From contig DJXS01000075.1 in the NCBI GenBank assembly GCA_002448395.1, positions 27,349 through 41,004 on the forward strand: a stretch of DNA of 13,656 nt, given 5' to 3'. The notes under the pieces are model-generated. The model was not told the origin of the DNA, did no database searches, and worked only from the letters and a program-made list of their open reading frames with translations. Shown piece by piece: positions 13,037 to 13,656 of the stretch (positions are counted from its first letter, which is position 1; every line of letters starts with the position of its first letter). Source of the stretch: Lachnospiraceae bacterium UBA6998. GTDB taxonomy: Bacteria > Bacillota > Clostridia > Lachnospirales > Lachnospiraceae. The translations under genes and the position numbers were made by a program.

Positions 13037-13656
13037 ATGGAAAAGAACATGAAAATCTACGAGGAACTGCAGGCCAGAGGCCTTCTGGCCCAGCTTACGG
13101 ATCCCGCCGAGATCAGGGACCTGGTCAACGACGGCAAGGCCACCTTCTATATCGGCTTTGATCCCACCGCTGATTCCCTGCATGTCGGCCACTTTATGGC
13201 CCTTCTTCTTATGAAGAGACTGCAGGAAGCAGGCAACAAGCCCATAGCGCTCGTAGGCGGCGGCACAGGCATGATCGGCGACCCCTCCGGCCGCACGGAT
13301 CTTCGCTCCATGATGACCGTCGAGCAGATCGACCACAACTGTGAGTGCTTCAAGAAACAGATGAGCCGCTTTATCGAATTCGGCGAAGGCAAGGCCATGA
13401 TGGTCAACAACGCCGACTGGCTCAGAGACCTCAATTACATCGAATTCCTCAGGGATATCGGATCCTGCTTCAGCGTCAACGAGATGCTCCGCGCAAGATG
13501 CTACGAGCAGCGTATGGAGAAGGGCCTGAGCTTCCTTGAATTCAACTACATGATCATGCAGGCTTTTGACTTCTACAACCTGTACAGGACCTACGGCTGC
13601 AACATGCAGTTCGGCGGCGACGACCAGTGGAGCAACATGCTGGCCGGCACAGAGCT
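13037..13656 (+). CDS. tyrS: Tyrosyl-tRNA synthetase (3' end outside window)
   Basis: The frame runs from ATG 13037 to the window end (206 complete codons of a roughly 400-codon gene). Class I synthetase features include [16 protein letters not shown] (38-53), where HVGH (49-52) is the HIGH ATP-binding motif, and [15 protein letters not shown] (73-87). [10 protein letters not shown], a conserved part of the Rossmann fold near the tyrosine site, lies close to the end. The enzyme charges tRNA-Tyr with tyrosine. The KMSKS loop and the C-terminal S4-like domain lie beyond the window. AGGAG lies 10 bases before the ATG. Only 24 bases separate it from gpsA, leaving no room for a T-box leader, so it is probably transcribed from upstream. 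Confidence 0.97.
   Translation, partial: MEKNMKIYEELQARGLLAQLTDPAEIRDLVNDGKATFYIGFDPTADSLHVGHFMALLLMKRLQEAGNKPIALVGGGTGMIGDPSGRTDLRSMMTVEQIDHNCECFKKQMSRFIEFGEGKAMMVNNADWLRDLNYIEFLRDIGSCFSVNEMLRARCYEQRMEKGLSFLEFNYMIMQAFDFYNLYRTYGCNMQFGGDDQWSNMLAGTE

Noticed and set aside
11501..13336. A 611-codon open frame on the minus strand spanning plsY, gpsA and the start of tyrS
   Set aside because: It runs antisense to three clearly conserved genes and their gaps, its predicted product is rich in His, Cys and Asp with no recognisable motif, and it has the look of a frame kept open by the codon bias of the opposite strand.
1..13656. Search for CRISPR arrays, tRNA or rRNA genes, insertion sequences, phage genes or a defence system
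   Set aside because: None seen. Genes are tightly packed, conserved housekeeping genes of uniform character, with no tandem repeats, transposase or integrase motifs.

Overview
The window looks like chromosomal core DNA from a Clostridia bacterium, most likely a Lachnospiraceae relative of moderate GC. The evidence is gene order (ylxM-ffh-rpsP-khpA-rimM-trmD-rplS-rbgA, then rnhB-yraN, and der-plsY-gpsA), strong AGGAGG-type ribosome binding sites, occasional GTG and TTG starts, a long-form PRPP synthetase and a Gly/Met-rich Ffh tail. Family-level placement is inference. No prophage, insertion sequence, CRISPR array, tRNA or rRNA was seen.

Layout. Positions 1-315 are the C-terminal ACT domain of a threonine ammonia-lyase. 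Positions 364-1410 encode a membrane-anchored GH25 (lysozyme-fold) protein whose catalytic Asp-x-Glu pair is replaced by Arg-x-Gln. From 1422 to about 5800 lies the signal-recognition-particle and ribosome block: ylxM (preceded by a consensus-like promoter), ffh, rpsP, khpA, rimM, trmD, then rplS behind its own promoter and a structured leader, closed by a hairpin terminator. From 5818 to 8359 run rbgA, lepB, rnhB and yraN, tightly packed. A two-sided hairpin terminator at about 8366-8426 separates yraN from prs, which is the only minus-strand gene (8456-9691). Prs and der diverge from a 180-base region holding back-to-back sigma-A-like promoters. The plus strand then continues with der, plsY, gpsA and a tyrS cut by the window end.

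How the genes fit together. The first block couples protein targeting (Ffh, its predicted regulator YlxM, signal peptidase LepB) to ribosome and tRNA maturation (S16, L19, RimM, TrmD, RbgA, the RNA-binding protein KhpA). RNase HII and YraN are nucleic-acid housekeeping. Der is a second 50S assembly GTPase. GpsA makes glycerol-3-phosphate and PlsY acylates it in the first membrane step of phospholipid synthesis. Prs supplies PRPP.

No clearly new multi-gene system is visible. The items most worth checking are the probably inactive GH25 protein, the ylxM start that lies almost on its predicted transcription start, the structured rplS leader, the strong perfect hairpin between khpA and rimM, and the enlarged Prs.
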